Below, one piece after another: positions 15,872 to 24,429 of a stretch of DNA of 40,553 nucleotides. The notes below the pieces were generated by a model, which saw only the letters and a list, made by a program, of their open reading frames with translations, was not told where the DNA came from and searched no databases. The position numbers and the translations under genes were made by a program. Numbering within the stretch: the first letter of the stretch is position 1; every line of letters begins with the position of its first letter. The stretch comes from Chloroflexota bacterium (GTDB taxonomy: Bacteria > Chloroflexota > Anaerolineae > UBA4142): assembly GCA_023381515.1 (NCBI GenBank), contig JAMCQI010000046.1, forward strand, positions 1 to 40,553, given 5' to 3'.

Positions 15872-18800
15872 ATGCCTCAATCCCTGAATGAATCGAGTTC
15901 CGCTCCGATCGGTGCCGTCCTGGTCGTCGGCGCGGGCATTGGGGGAATGCAAGCATCGCTCGACTTGGCCGAAGCCGGTTTCAAGGTTTATTTACTCGAC
16001 CGGTCTCCGGCTATCGGCGGGCGTATGTCTCAGCTCGACAAGACCTTTCCAACAAACGATTGCGCGATGTGCATCATGTCGCCCAAGCTTGTGGAGACCG
16101 GCCGGCACCTCAACATTGAGATCATTACCACGGCGGACCTGGAAAAGGTCGAGGGGGTCCCCGGTCACATGACGGCCACCATCCGCCAGCATCCCCGCTA
16201 TGTCGACGTTTCCAAGTGCACAGGGTGTGGCGATTGTGCCGCCCAATGTCCGGTCGTCCTCCCGGATGACTTTAACGCGGGCATGGGGACGCGCAAGGCG
16301 ATTTTCAAGTTGTACCCCCAAGCGATTCCGAACGCCTTTGCGATTGACAAGCGCGGCGTGGCGCCCTGCCGGGACGCGTGCCCCGCCCATCAACGAGCGC
16401 AAGGGTACGTGGCGCTGGTCAAAGAGCGGCGCTATGCCGACGCCTACCGAGTCATCAAGGAAGACAATCCCTTCCCCTCTATTTGTGGGCGGGTTTGTAT
16501 TGCCAAGTGTGAGACGGCCTGCAATCGGGGCAAGTACGATGCACCCGTCGCGCTGCGAGATATAAAGAGGTTCGTCGCCGACTGGGCCTATGGCAACAAA
16601 ATCCCCAGTCCAACTCTCCAACTTGGCGGAGCGGAGCGGAGACCCCGCGAGACCAGCGGGGCCACGAGTGACCAACCTCCAGAGCGAAGCAAGCGCGTCG
16701 CGATTATCGGTTCCGGCCCAGCAGGGCTGACGTGCGCGGCGGACCTGGCCAGGCAGGGTTATCGAGCGACCGTTTTCGAGGCGCTGCCGGTCGCCGGCGG
16801 CATGATGCGAGTGGGAGTGCCAAATTACCGGCTCCCGCACGAGCGAGTTCAAAAAGAGATTGACGACATCCTTGCCCTTGGCGTCGACCTGAAACTGAAT
16901 ACCCGCGTGGACGACGTCGAAAAGCTGTTCGCGGAAGGTTACGCGGCGGTCTTTGCCGCCGTTGGCTCGCACATCGGACGCAAGCTCCCCATCCCCGGCG
17001 CGGATCATCCCGACGTCCTCATCTCCCTTGACGTGCTTCGCCAGGTCAGTCTCGCGCAGGAAAAGGTCAAAGGCTCGTCCGCGAACCAACCGGGAATCGT
17101 AAACCTCAAATCGAAAATCGAAAATAGGCGCGTTCTCGTTCTCGGCGGCGGAGCCGTGGCCATTGATGCCGCGATGGTGGCACGACGTCTGGGCGCGCAG
17201 AGTGTGGCGATGGCATGTCTCGAATCGCGCGACGCCATGCCGGCGCCCGCCGAAGAAATCGCGATGGCAGAACAGGAAGGGATCGGTCTATATCCATCCC
17301 GCTCCTTTACGCGCGTTGTCCTGGAAGATGGGGTTATCCGAGGCGTCGAGTGCGTCAACGTCAAGTGCATGCAATTCGATAAAGACGGCAGGTTGACGCT
17401 CGAGACGTTCCCCAAGACCGAGCACGTAATTGAATGCGACACGGTGATTTTCGCAATCGGGCAAGGTCCGGACCTCAGCTTTATCCGCCCCACCTCCGGC
17501 GTCGGACAGTCGCGGCGAAAGACGATTGCGGCAGACCCAGAGACTTGCACCACCGGGCGTCCCGGTTTCTTTGCAGCCGGAGATGCCGTCACGGGTGTGG
17601 GGTTCATTGTCGATGCGATTGCGGCAGGACACCGGGCGGCGAAATCCATAGGCTGTTACATCAAGAATTCGAAAACCGAGCCTGCGAACTGGAATTCGCC
17701 CGTCGTCTCACTCGAAAAGGCAGAGATCGCCGTGCGCATCAAGAGCGGCAAGGCGTCCGAGAGAGTGCGGGTTGAGCGAAGGGCGCAGGCACCTGACGAG
17801 AGAGTCAAGTCCTTTGACGAGTTCTCCTTCGCATTGACAGAGGAAGAAGCGGTCGCCGAGGCTGAGCGCTGCCTGGCGTGCGGGGTTTGCTCGGAATGCC
17901 TAGAGTGCGTGTATGCCTGCCGGGCGGGCGCTGTCAATCATGGGATGGTCGAAGAGACGCGGGAATTGCAGGTGGGCGCGGTCATCCTTACGCCCGGCGT
18001 CGAGCCGATTGATCTCAAGGGGAAAGGATATCGTCCCGAACTGGGCTATGGGCGCTATCCCAACGTCGTCACGTCGCTCGAATTTGAGCGCTTGCTCTCA
18101 GCGACTGGCCCGACGACAGGTGTGGTCAAGCGGCCGAGTGACGGAGCGCATCCGCGGAAGGTCGCCTGGATCCAATGTGTGGGTTCACGCGATTGGGCCC
18201 GGGAGCAAGGCTATTGCTCGTCGATCTGCTGCATGTACGCGACCAAAGAGGCGGTGATCGCGCGAGAGCATGACTCGAGCATCCAACCGACGATATTCTA
18301 CCTGGACCTGCGCGCATACGGAAAGGAATTCGACCGCTATATCGATCGGGCCAAGAGCCAGGGAGTGCGTTATATCCGGTCGATGGTGAGCGCCGTGGAG
18401 CCGGCTGGGAATGGCAATTTACTCGTCCGTTATGCGCTCGACGACGGACCCCGGGCTGAGGAATTTGACATGGTGGTGCTCTCAGTTGGAGTCAAGCCGA
18501 GCGGAGAATCCCAGGCGCTGGCGACGCGCCTTGGCCTTTCGTTGAACGAGCATGGGTTCTTGCAAGCCATCCCGCTCGCGCCGACCGCGACGACTCGCGA
18601 CGGGATCTTTGTCGCAGGCACATTTCGAGAACCCAAAGATATTCCCGAGACAGTGATCGAGGCCTCCGCCGCCGCGGCCTGCGCTTCCCAACTGCTCGCC
18701 CCGGCCCGGGGAACGCTTGCCCGAGTGAAAATGTATCCGCCCGAGCGCGATGTGACCGACGAAGACCCGCGCGTAGGAGTGTTCGTTTGCCACTGCGGCA

Positions 18801-20464
18801 TCAACATCGGAGGTGTGGTGCATGTCCCGGAAGTGGTCGAATATGCCAAAACGCTCCCGGGAGTGGTCTACGCCGAGCATAATCTTTATACCTGCTCGCA
18901 GGATACCCAGGCGCGCATCCAGGCGCGGATTGAGGAATATCACCTGAATCGAGTGATCGTCGCGAGCTGCACGCCGCGGACGCACGAGCCTCTCTTCCAG
19001 GATACTCTCCGCATGGCCGGGTTGAATCCGCACCTCTTTGAACTCGCAAATATCCGCGAGCAGGATGCCTGGGTGCATCGGGGTGACCGCCAAGCCGCGA
19101 CCGAAAAAGCCAAGGGCTTGGTCGCGATGATGGTCGCCCGCGTCCAACTTGACAAGCCGCTCTATCGTCTCGTCTTTGATATCAACCCGCGCGCGCTCGT
19201 GATCGGGGGGGGCATGGCTGGAATGACAGCCGCCTTGTCGATTGCCGATCAGGGCTATGAAGTGTTTCTGGTCGAGCGAGAGGCCGAGCTGGGCGGGAAC
19301 GCGCGGCACATTTACTACACCCTCGAACAAGACGATGTGCAGCTCCTTCTGAAGGAAACCCTTGCGCGTGTCCAAACGCATCCCCGCATCCATGCCTACA
19401 CTCGGTCGGAACTGGTTGATTTGTCTGGGTATGTGGGTCGCTTCAAGTCACGCGTGCGCGTGGCGGGCGAGCCGAATGACATCGAGCTTCAGCACGGGGC
19501 TATCGTCGTCGCGTCCGGAGCCCAAGCGGCAACCCCCCATGAGTACCTCTACGGCCAGGACCCGCGCGTCATCACTCAGCAGGATTTCGAAGAGCGGCTT
19601 GTGCAAGCTGAGGCGGAAAGAGCGCAAGGACCCTCGGATCTCAAGCCACGCCTTCCGAATTCCGTTCTCATGATCCAATGCGTTGGCTCGCGTGAGGGCG
19701 AACGCTCTTACTGCTCGCGCATCTGCTGCCAGCAGGCCATCAAGAATTCGCTCCGGCTGCGCCGGCTCAATCCGGACGCCCAGATTGTCGTTCTGAACCG
19801 AGATATCCGCGCGTATGGTTTCAAGGAGGACAGCTACCGGCAGGCGCGGGAGCAGGGCACCCTCTTCCTGACCTATGAGCCCGAGAAAAAGCCTGTGGTC
19901 TCTCTTGAGGACGGCAAGCTGCGCGTGACCGCGAGCGCCGCATTCGCTCCTGACGGCCAACTCTCGTTTGAACCCGACCTCCTTGTTTTGAGCGCGGGTA
20001 TCGAGCCTGAGGACAATGCGGCACTGGCGCAACTATTGAAAGTCCCGCTCACGCAGGACGGTTTTTTCCTCGAAGCTCACGCCAAGCTCCGGCCGCTCGA
20101 CTTTGCCGCGGACGGGATCTTTCTGTGCGGCTTGGCGCACTCACCCCGCACGCTGGACGAGTCGCGGGCGCAGGCGCAGGGCGCCGCGATCCGCACCGTC
20201 GCCCTCCTGTCCCAAAAGCAGCGCGAAGCAGTTCCGATTGTCGCCAGTGTGAACGAGCGCCTGTGCGCAGGCTGCGGTCTGTGCGTGGACGTGTGTCCTT
20301 ACGGAGCGCGCTCGATCGACGAGTATGCCCATGTGGCGCAGGTGAACGCCGCATTATGCCAGGGATGTGGTGCTTGTGTCGTCGCTTGCCCGAACGGAGC
20401 ATCACAGCAAAAGGCGTTCGAGATGCCACAGGTTTTTGCGATGATTGAGCATGCACTAACCTAA
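15872..20464 (+). CDS. Giant HdrA-GltD-HdrA fusion flavoprotein
   Basis: A 1530-residue protein. (a) HdrA core: FAD motif GAGIGG at 20-25, CAMCIMSPK, and ferredoxin CTGCGDCAAQC near 117. (b) From about 163 to 600 an inserted GltD/NfnB-type module: PCRDACPAH, CGRVC...CETAC, FAD motif IIGSGPAGL near 279, a second Rossmann fold LVLGGGAVAIDAA near 422 (NADPH site) and GDAVTGVGFIVDAI. (c) HdrA resumes with CLACGVCSECLECVYAC near 667 and QCVGSRD near 768. (d) A second, complete HdrA from about 968: VFVCHCGINIGG, IGGGMAGMTAA near 1110, CCQQAIKN, and C-terminal ferredoxins CAGCGLC (1465) and CQGCGAC (1496). HdrA is the bifurcating flavoprotein; the GltD part suggests NAD(P)H as donor. The ATG at 15872 has AGGA five bases upstream; an upstream TTG is in frame. 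Two linkers contain repeat-like DNA. Confidence 0.93.
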   Translation: MPQSLNESSSAPIGAVLVVGAGIGGMQASLDLAEAGFKVYLLDRSPAIGGRMSQLDKTFPTNDCAMCIMSPKLVETGRHLNIEIITTADLEKVEGVPGHMTATIRQHPRYVDVSKCTGCGDCAAQCPVVLPDDFNAGMGTRKAIFKLYPQAIPNAFAIDKRGVAPCRDACPAHQRAQGYVALVKERRYADAYRVIKEDNPFPSICGRVCIAKCETACNRGKYDAPVALRDIKRFVADWAYGNKIPSPTLQLGGAERRPRETSGATSDQPPERSKRVAIIGSGPAGLTCAADLARQGYRATVFEALPVAGGMMRVGVPNYRLPHERVQKEIDDILALGVDLKLNTRVDDVEKLFAEGYAAVFAAVGSHIGRKLPIPGADHPDVLISLDVLRQVSLAQEKVKGSSANQPGIVNLKSKIENRRVLVLGGGAVAIDAAMVARRLGAQSVAMACLESRDAMPAPAEEIAMAEQEGIGLYPSRSFTRVVLEDGVIRGVECVNVKCMQFDKDGRLTLETFPKTEHVIECDTVIFAIGQGPDLSFIRPTSGVGQSRRKTIAADPETCTTGRPGFFAAGDAVTGVGFIVDAIAAGHRAAKSIGCYIKNSKTEPANWNSPVVSLEKAEIAVRIKSGKASERVRVERRAQAPDERVKSFDEFSFALTEEEAVAEAERCLACGVCSECLECVYACRAGAVNHGMVEETRELQVGAVILTPGVEPIDLKGKGYRPELGYGRYPNVVTSLEFERLLSATGPTTGVVKRPSDGAHPRKVAWIQCVGSRDWAREQGYCSSICCMYATKEAVIAREHDSSIQPTIFYLDLRAYGKEFDRYIDRAKSQGVRYIRSMVSAVEPAGNGNLLVRYALDDGPRAEEFDMVVLSVGVKPSGESQALATRLGLSLNEHGFLQAIPLAPTATTRDGIFVAGTFREPKDIPETVIEASAAAACASQLLAPARGTLARVKMYPPERDVTDEDPRVGVFVCHCGINIGGVVHVPEVVEYAKTLPGVVYAEHNLYTCSQDTQARIQARIEEYHLNRVIVASCTPRTHEPLFQDTLRMAGLNPHLFELANIREQDAWVHRGDRQAATEKAKGLVAMMVARVQLDKPLYRLVFDINPRALVIGGGMAGMTAALSIADQGYEVFLVEREAELGGNARHIYYTLEQDDVQLLLKETLARVQTHPRIHAYTRSELVDLSGYVGRFKSRVRVAGEPNDIELQHGAIVVASGAQAATPHEYLYGQDPRVITQQDFEERLVQAEAERAQGPSDLKPRLPNSVLMIQCVGSREGERSYCSRICCQQAIKNSLRLRRLNPDAQIVVLNRDIRAYGFKEDSYRQAREQGTLFLTYEPEKKPVVSLEDGKLRVTASAAFAPDGQLSFEPDLLVLSAGIEPEDNAALAQLLKVPLTQDGFFLEAHAKLRPLDFAADGIFLCGLAHSPRTLDESRAQAQGAAIRTVALLSQKQREAVPIVASVNERLCAGCGLCVDVCPYGARSIDEYAHVAQVNAALCQGCGACVVACPNGASQQKAFEMPQVFAMIEHALT
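16603..16690. repeat. Repeat-like insertion inside the HdrA-GltD coding sequence
   Basis: The linker just before the GltD FAD motif is coded by low-complexity GC-rich DNA (GCGGAGCGGAGCGGAGAC, then CCCCGC/GCGGGG at 16643-16661). Its reverse complement contains GCCCCGCTGG then, four bases on, GCGGGGTCT. The intergenic repeat at 36927-36970 contains the same two words with the same spacing. The encoded peptide (about residues 247-272) is charged and disordered-looking, with no counterpart expected in GltD. Confidence 0.55.
17067..17132. repeat. Second in-frame simple-sequence insertion in the fusion gene
   Basis: CGTAAACCTCAAATCGAAAATCGAAAATAGG (in parts: AAATCG repeated with a 7-base period, 17107-17126) encodes the peptide NLKSKIENRR between the two halves of the GltD module, just before the second Rossmann motif. 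The AT-rich period-7 composition differs sharply from the surrounding GC-rich codons and resembles intergenic simple sequence. Confidence 0.5.
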
Positions 20465-20539
20465 TCCCACCCATCGCCGAATCGGCAACCGCCTGCGAAA
20501 CACGGTGTGCAATCGGCGAGAGCATGGAGGCGAAAAGAA

Positions 20540-21025
20540 ATGCCTGAAAACGGATTTGAACCTCGCATCGTCGCTTTTCTGTGCAATTGGTGCACTTACA
20601 CGGGGGCAGACCTGGCCGGCACCTCCCGCCTGCAGTATCCGCCAAATGTCCGCATCATTCGCCTGATGTGCAGCGGCGCCGTGGACCCGGTCTATGTGCT
20701 CAAGCCGCTGTTGGAGGGTGCGGATGGCGTTTTAATCGGCGGATGCCATCCCGGCGACTGCCATTACCAATCCGGGAACTATAAAGCGCGGCGGCGATTC
20801 GCAGTCCTGCAAGAGACTCTGGACGCGCTGGGGTTTGACAAGGAGCGGGTCTGGTTGCGTTGGATCAGCGCAAGCGAGGGGGCTCAATTCGCCGAAACCG
20901 TCCGCGAAATGACCTCCGCGCTCAAGACAAAAGGACCACGAGTCAACGAGCCAATTGGCCCCGACGGATTCGAGGTCGTGCGCGGGCCGATTGAGGTAGA
21001 CAATGCCTGGACTAGATCAAGTTGA
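20540..21025 (+). CDS. mvhD: MvhD/FlxD-type [2Fe-2S] electron-transfer subunit
   Basis: A 161-residue protein of the MvhD family, the small iron-sulfur subunit that docks onto HdrA and delivers electrons to its bifurcating flavin. The five family cysteines are present: C15 and C18 (FLCNWCTYTGAD), C44 (MCSGAVD), C69 and C74 (GGCHPGDCHY). The C-terminal region has the FDKERVWLRWISASEG block. The ATG at 20540 has GGAGG nine bases upstream; a longer in-frame start at 20507 lacks such a site. It lies directly after the giant HdrA fusion. In other organisms MvhD links HdrA to Mvh hydrogenase or Flx subunits. Here the donor could be the 3b hydrogenase through NAD(P)H, the FrhB-like proteins or both. 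Confidence 0.94.
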   Translation: MPENGFEPRIVAFLCNWCTYTGADLAGTSRLQYPPNVRIIRLMCSGAVDPVYVLKPLLEGADGVLIGGCHPGDCHYQSGNYKARRRFAVLQETLDALGFDKERVWLRWISASEGAQFAETVREMTSALKTKGPRVNEPIGPDGFEVVRGPIEVDNAWTRSS

Positions 21026-21434
21026 CGTCAAACGCGTAGAACGCATTCTGAACATTGTGCTGGATGAATCGCGGCCGCCGGTGGCGCGCTGCCGGTTGCT
21101 CTCGACCGGTATGGCGCCTTATCACACGCTCAAGGTGACCGAGGATTTGGCCGGTTTCAAAGGCTGTCTTGCTTGCGGCAATTGTATCGACGTGTGTGGC
21201 GTGCTGACCCGTGAACCGAGACGCCTACAGAGGACGCCCCAGAGGACTTCGCTCGCGCTCGAGGCACTGGTCGGAGAAGACTGCGATCGCTGCTACAACT
21301 GCGTGCTGGTCTGTCCGCAGGTAGACACGACTATCAAGCACTATGTGGTGAACACCCACCTGGTCGAAGGGATGGCGCGCCTGCTCCAGCGCGTGGACAG
21401 CGCCGAGGACATTTTCTGGGCGATGGAATCTTGA
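21003..21434 (+). CDS. Small two-[4Fe-4S] ferredoxin-like subunit
   Basis: A 143-residue protein with two cysteine motifs, CLACGNCIDVC from residue 55 and CDRCYNCVLVCP from 94, in an HdrC/SdhB-like alpha-helical ferredoxin arrangement. There are no CCG domains, flavin motifs or membrane segments. It starts 23 bases inside the mvhD gene, with GAGG about eight bases upstream, so the two products are probably made in equal amounts. It is likely an electron wire between MvhD or HdrA and the next iron-sulfur protein. I do not recognise a named family; HdrC-like is the closest description. Confidence 0.85.
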   Translation: MPGLDQVDVKRVERILNIVLDESRPPVARCRLLSTGMAPYHTLKVTEDLAGFKGCLACGNCIDVCGVLTREPRRLQRTPQRTSLALEALVGEDCDRCYNCVLVCPQVDTTIKHYVVNTHLVEGMARLLQRVDSAEDIFWAMES

Positions 21435-21472
21435 CGTGACACTCAATGGCTGGAGGAATTGAGGTCAGAGAG

Positions 21473-22150
21473 ATGGATGACAAATTGGTTTCCATCTACA
21501 TCATGGACAAGCAGTACCAAGTACCCGCTTCATTGACGATCATGCGGGCGCTCGAGTATGCCGGGTACAAACTGGTCCGTGGGGCCGGCTGCCGGGGCGG
21601 TTTCTGCGGCGCCTGCGCGACGGTCTACCGCATTACGGGCCACAGCGAGCTGCATGTCGCCCTTGCCTGCCAGACGATTGTGCAAGAGGGGATGCGTCTC
21701 GCCCAGATCGTCTCCTTTCCGGCCAACCGCTCCCACTATGATTTCGCGTCGCTGCGAGCGGATGGTGCGACCTTGCTCTCGATCTATCCGGAGCTAGAGC
21801 TGTGCAAGGGATGCAACACATGCACCAAAGCGTGCCCCCAAGAACTGGAGGTGATGGACTATGTCGCGGCCGCCCTGCGGGGTGATATTGGGCTGGCCGC
21901 CGACAAGTCCTTCGATTGCATCATGTGCGGCCTCTGCACCGCGCGCTGTCCCGGAGAGCTAACGCCCTACAACATCGCCCTCCTCGCCCGACGCCTCTAC
22001 GGCGCTTTTATCGCCCCGCGATCCCGGCATCTGGCCAAGCGTATCGAGGAGATTCAAGAGGGGCAATTCGACCCCGCGCTCGCGGAGCTCGAGAGCCTGT
22101 CACTGGATGAGCTGAAAAAGAGATACAACGAACGCGAGATTGAGAAATAG
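21473..22150 (+). CDS. [2Fe-2S] plus two-[4Fe-4S] protein (FrdB/TfrB N-terminal-like)
   Basis: A 225-residue iron-sulfur protein. A plant-type ferredoxin domain has C40, C45, C48 (GCRGGFCGAC) and C66 (LACQ). An alpha-helical ferredoxin domain has CKGCNTCTKACP from 111 and CIMCGLCTARCP from 149. This order is that of succinate dehydrogenase/fumarate reductase B subunits and of the front half of TfrB, but the TfrB CCG domain is missing. The ATG at 21473 has GAGG at 21461; an in-frame ATG at 21446 would add nine residues. Its flavoprotein partner could be the FrdA-like protein at 32651, or it may serve the acyl-CoA-dehydrogenase-like protein encoded seven bases downstream. Confidence 0.85.
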   Translation: MDDKLVSIYIMDKQYQVPASLTIMRALEYAGYKLVRGAGCRGGFCGACATVYRITGHSELHVALACQTIVQEGMRLAQIVSFPANRSHYDFASLRADGATLLSIYPELELCKGCNTCTKACPQELEVMDYVAAALRGDIGLAADKSFDCIMCGLCTARCPGELTPYNIALLARRLYGAFIAPRSRHLAKRIEEIQEGQFDPALAELESLSLDELKKRYNEREIEK

Positions 22151-22157
22151 GCACGCC

Positions 22158-23246
22158 ATGGATTTCACTCTGCCTGAAGAACTAGTCATGGTGCGTGACA
22201 CAGTGCGGGAGTTTGTCCAGAACGAACTCTTGCCGATCGAACGCGATGTACTCGTTCGAGAGAAGGGAGGCTCACGTGGCGCGCCTATCCCGCGGGAAAA
22301 ACAGGCGCGGCTCAAGAAACTGGCCGTCGAGCAAGGGCTATGGGCGATGACGGCACCAGAGTCTCTGGGTGGGGGAGGATTGAACACGCTGGGTGCGTGC
22401 CTTGTGGCAGAGGAACTGGGGAAAACCTTTGTAGAGTTCAGCTTTGGCCACATTCCTCCTCTCCTCTACGAAGCGAGCGAGGAGCAAAAGGCCAAGTATC
22501 TGTCCGGCCTCATTTCGGGGGAAAGGGAATGTGCTCTTGCCCTTGTTGAACCGGCGGCAGCCAATGCTACAGCCCTTGCCACCCGTGCCGTACTAGACGG
22601 AAAGCTCTGGCAGTTGAATGGCGAGAAGCTGGCTGGCGAAGCGGATCTCTATCTAGTGATTGCGCAAACGGAACAAGGTCCCGCCTGCTTTATTGTCGAA
22701 AGCGAGTGGGACGGCGTCCATTGGCGGAGCGGCCGCCTGACCCTGGAGAACGTCCGCGTACCTGCATCGAACATTCTGGGTGAAGCCGGCAACGCGTGGA
22801 AGCTTGGGACGGCATACCAGGCGGCCAGCCAGGTACGTGCGGCCGCACGCAAACTGGGGATCGCGGCACGGCTGCTCGAGATGGCGACACAATACGCCCG
22901 TGACTATAAGCTGCTCGGACAGCCGCTGGCCGTGCGGCCGGCGGTCCAGCGCTATTTGGCAGACATAGCGACCGAGTTGGACGCCGGGCGCTGGCTTGTC
23001 TATCACGCGGCCTGTGAAATCGACGCCGGGCACGCGGCGCGAGAGGTTGGACTCTCCGCAAGTTTGTTTGCTTCGGAGATGGTGGAAAGAGCCATGGACC
23101 GGACGATTGAAGTGTACGGGGGACCCCTTCAGGCGGCGGACTTGGGTGTTCCTCGCATCTACCGGTCGGATGGAGAGAGGCGAGCCGCCCATCTGGCAGC
23201 TGAATCACTGCGAGTTCAAGTGGCCAATAGCTTAGTGAACGGGTAG
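22158..23246 (+). CDS. Acyl-CoA dehydrogenase-family flavoprotein
   Basis: A 362-residue protein with the usual ACAD order: N-terminal helices (MDFTLPEELVMVRDTVREFV), a middle beta domain and a C-terminal helical FAD domain (MDRTIEVYGGPLQAAD). PESLGGGGLNTL and LRVQVAN mark the ends. The expected catalytic glutamate segment (YEGT-type) near the C-terminus reads AAHLAAESLR; in my alignment the glutamate becomes histidine, so ordinary alpha,beta-dehydrogenation is doubtful. ACADs normally pass electrons to ETF, which is absent here; neighbours are iron-sulfur and FrhB-like proteins. It may be a substrate-binding flavoprotein feeding the Hdr complex, or an enzyme of another ACAD-fold type. The true start is ATG 22158; an earlier TTG is in frame. 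Confidence 0.9.
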   Translation: MDFTLPEELVMVRDTVREFVQNELLPIERDVLVREKGGSRGAPIPREKQARLKKLAVEQGLWAMTAPESLGGGGLNTLGACLVAEELGKTFVEFSFGHIPPLLYEASEEQKAKYLSGLISGERECALALVEPAAANATALATRAVLDGKLWQLNGEKLAGEADLYLVIAQTEQGPACFIVESEWDGVHWRSGRLTLENVRVPASNILGEAGNAWKLGTAYQAASQVRAAARKLGIAARLLEMATQYARDYKLLGQPLAVRPAVQRYLADIATELDAGRWLVYHAACEIDAGHAAREVGLSASLFASEMVERAMDRTIEVYGGPLQAADLGVPRIYRSDGERRAAHLAAESLRVQVANSLVNG

Positions 23247-23273
23247 CCGCTACTACGGCTCGGGAGGTGGATC

Positions 23274-24416
23274 ATGGTCGTTCAGTCAATCTTGGAAGTC
23301 AAAAGCGGAGATACTCTTGGAACGGTTCGAGAGTTCCTCAAGGCGGTAATGGAGAAAGGGGTCGCCGAGACCTTGCTCGTGCCGCTCGAAGTGCCTAACC
23401 CGGAGCTGGTCACTCCTATTCTCGTGAAAGAGCCCAGTGAACTGGACACAGCCAATCCACTGGCGCCAGTGATGCGGGTCAATGCCGCCGCCGTGCTCGC
23501 GCGCATGCATCGAGATGATGGGGTGGGCCGCCTCGGGGCTGTCTTGCGTCCTTGCGAGCTCCGTGCCGCCATCGAGTTGGCCAAAGTGGGGCGAGTCGAT
23601 ATCCACCGCTTGGTCTTGATCGGGGTGGATTGCATGGGCACCTATGAAGGGGATGCTTACTGTCAGATCGCCCGTGCCTCGCTTCGCGAGGAATCGTGCA
23701 CGGATGAGATGATGCGCTGGACGCGCCAGGGGCCGATTGCGCCATACCGCTTGCGCAATTCCTGCCAAATGTGTGAGCACTTTATCGCAGAAAATGCCGA
23801 CTTGGCCATTGGCCTCATCGGTTACAACGTACGCGAACGCTTGCTGGTCGAGGCGCGCGAGGAGTATGCGGAAGAGCTCGATCTGAAACCCGGGCAAGCC
23901 AACGGGCGGGAAAAGGCGATTGCACGCTTGGCGACGATTCGTCATCACCGCCGGGAAGAGGCTCTGACGCAAGCCTCGAAATTGATCGGCGATCTATCTG
24001 CGCTCTGTGGACTCATTGCTCCTTGCACGGCTTGCGGTGAATGTATGGAAGCTTGCCCTTTTTGCAACACGAGTGCCTTTATGCCCAAGCCGGCCAAAGA
24101 GCCTCACACCGACCGTGTACGCAACTGGCCAAGCGGTGAAGGGCGGATGATGCGCGGGCGCGATATGGGAATCTTTGGCGAATTGGTCGAGATGAGCCGG
24201 CGGGCCGCGTCCTGCGTCGCGTGCGGCATGTGCGAATCCTCCTGCCCGCGGCACGTCCCCTTGGCGGCCATTCAAGGAGTGCTCGGGCGTCGTGTTCAAG
24301 AGGAATACAATTACGTGCCTGGACGCAGTCTGGAAGAGCGCCTCCCGTGGGCACGAGATTACGAAGATCGGTTGGGTCCGTTCCAAGAAGAATACCGATT
24401 CGCCAAATTGGTCTGA
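23274..24416 (+). CDS. FrhB/FdhB-like flavin-iron-sulfur subunit, copy 1
   Basis: A 380-residue protein of the F420 hydrogenase/dehydrogenase beta family. Typical stretches are LRPCELRAAIELAKVG, GVDCMGTY and the SCQMCEHFIAENADLAIG block from about residue 163. A C-terminal ferredoxin domain has CTACGECMEACPFC (from 251) and CVACGMCESSCP (from 314). FrhB binds FAD and a cluster and oxidises or reduces coenzyme F420; family members in organisms without F420 use other donors, so the substrate is open. GGGAGGTGG precedes the ATG. The next gene is a paralogue of the same length. The pair sits between the ACAD-like gene and an HdrA, so it is likely an electron input module for HdrA. Confidence 0.88.
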   Translation: MVVQSILEVKSGDTLGTVREFLKAVMEKGVAETLLVPLEVPNPELVTPILVKEPSELDTANPLAPVMRVNAAAVLARMHRDDGVGRLGAVLRPCELRAAIELAKVGRVDIHRLVLIGVDCMGTYEGDAYCQIARASLREESCTDEMMRWTRQGPIAPYRLRNSCQMCEHFIAENADLAIGLIGYNVRERLLVEAREEYAEELDLKPGQANGREKAIARLATIRHHRREEALTQASKLIGDLSALCGLIAPCTACGECMEACPFCNTSAFMPKPAKEPHTDRVRNWPSGEGRMMRGRDMGIFGELVEMSRRAASCVACGMCESSCPRHVPLAAIQGVLGRRVQEEYNYVPGRSLEERLPWARDYEDRLGPFQEEYRFAKLV

Positions 24417-24429
24417 CCAAGAGGTTTCT

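Noticed and set aside
9593..20464. sHdr-type sulfur oxidation pathway
   Set aside because: A lipoyl protein, ligase-like protein and Hdr proteins are suggestive, but DsrE, TusA, rhodanese and the sHdr gene order are not seen and the HdrA architecture is different.
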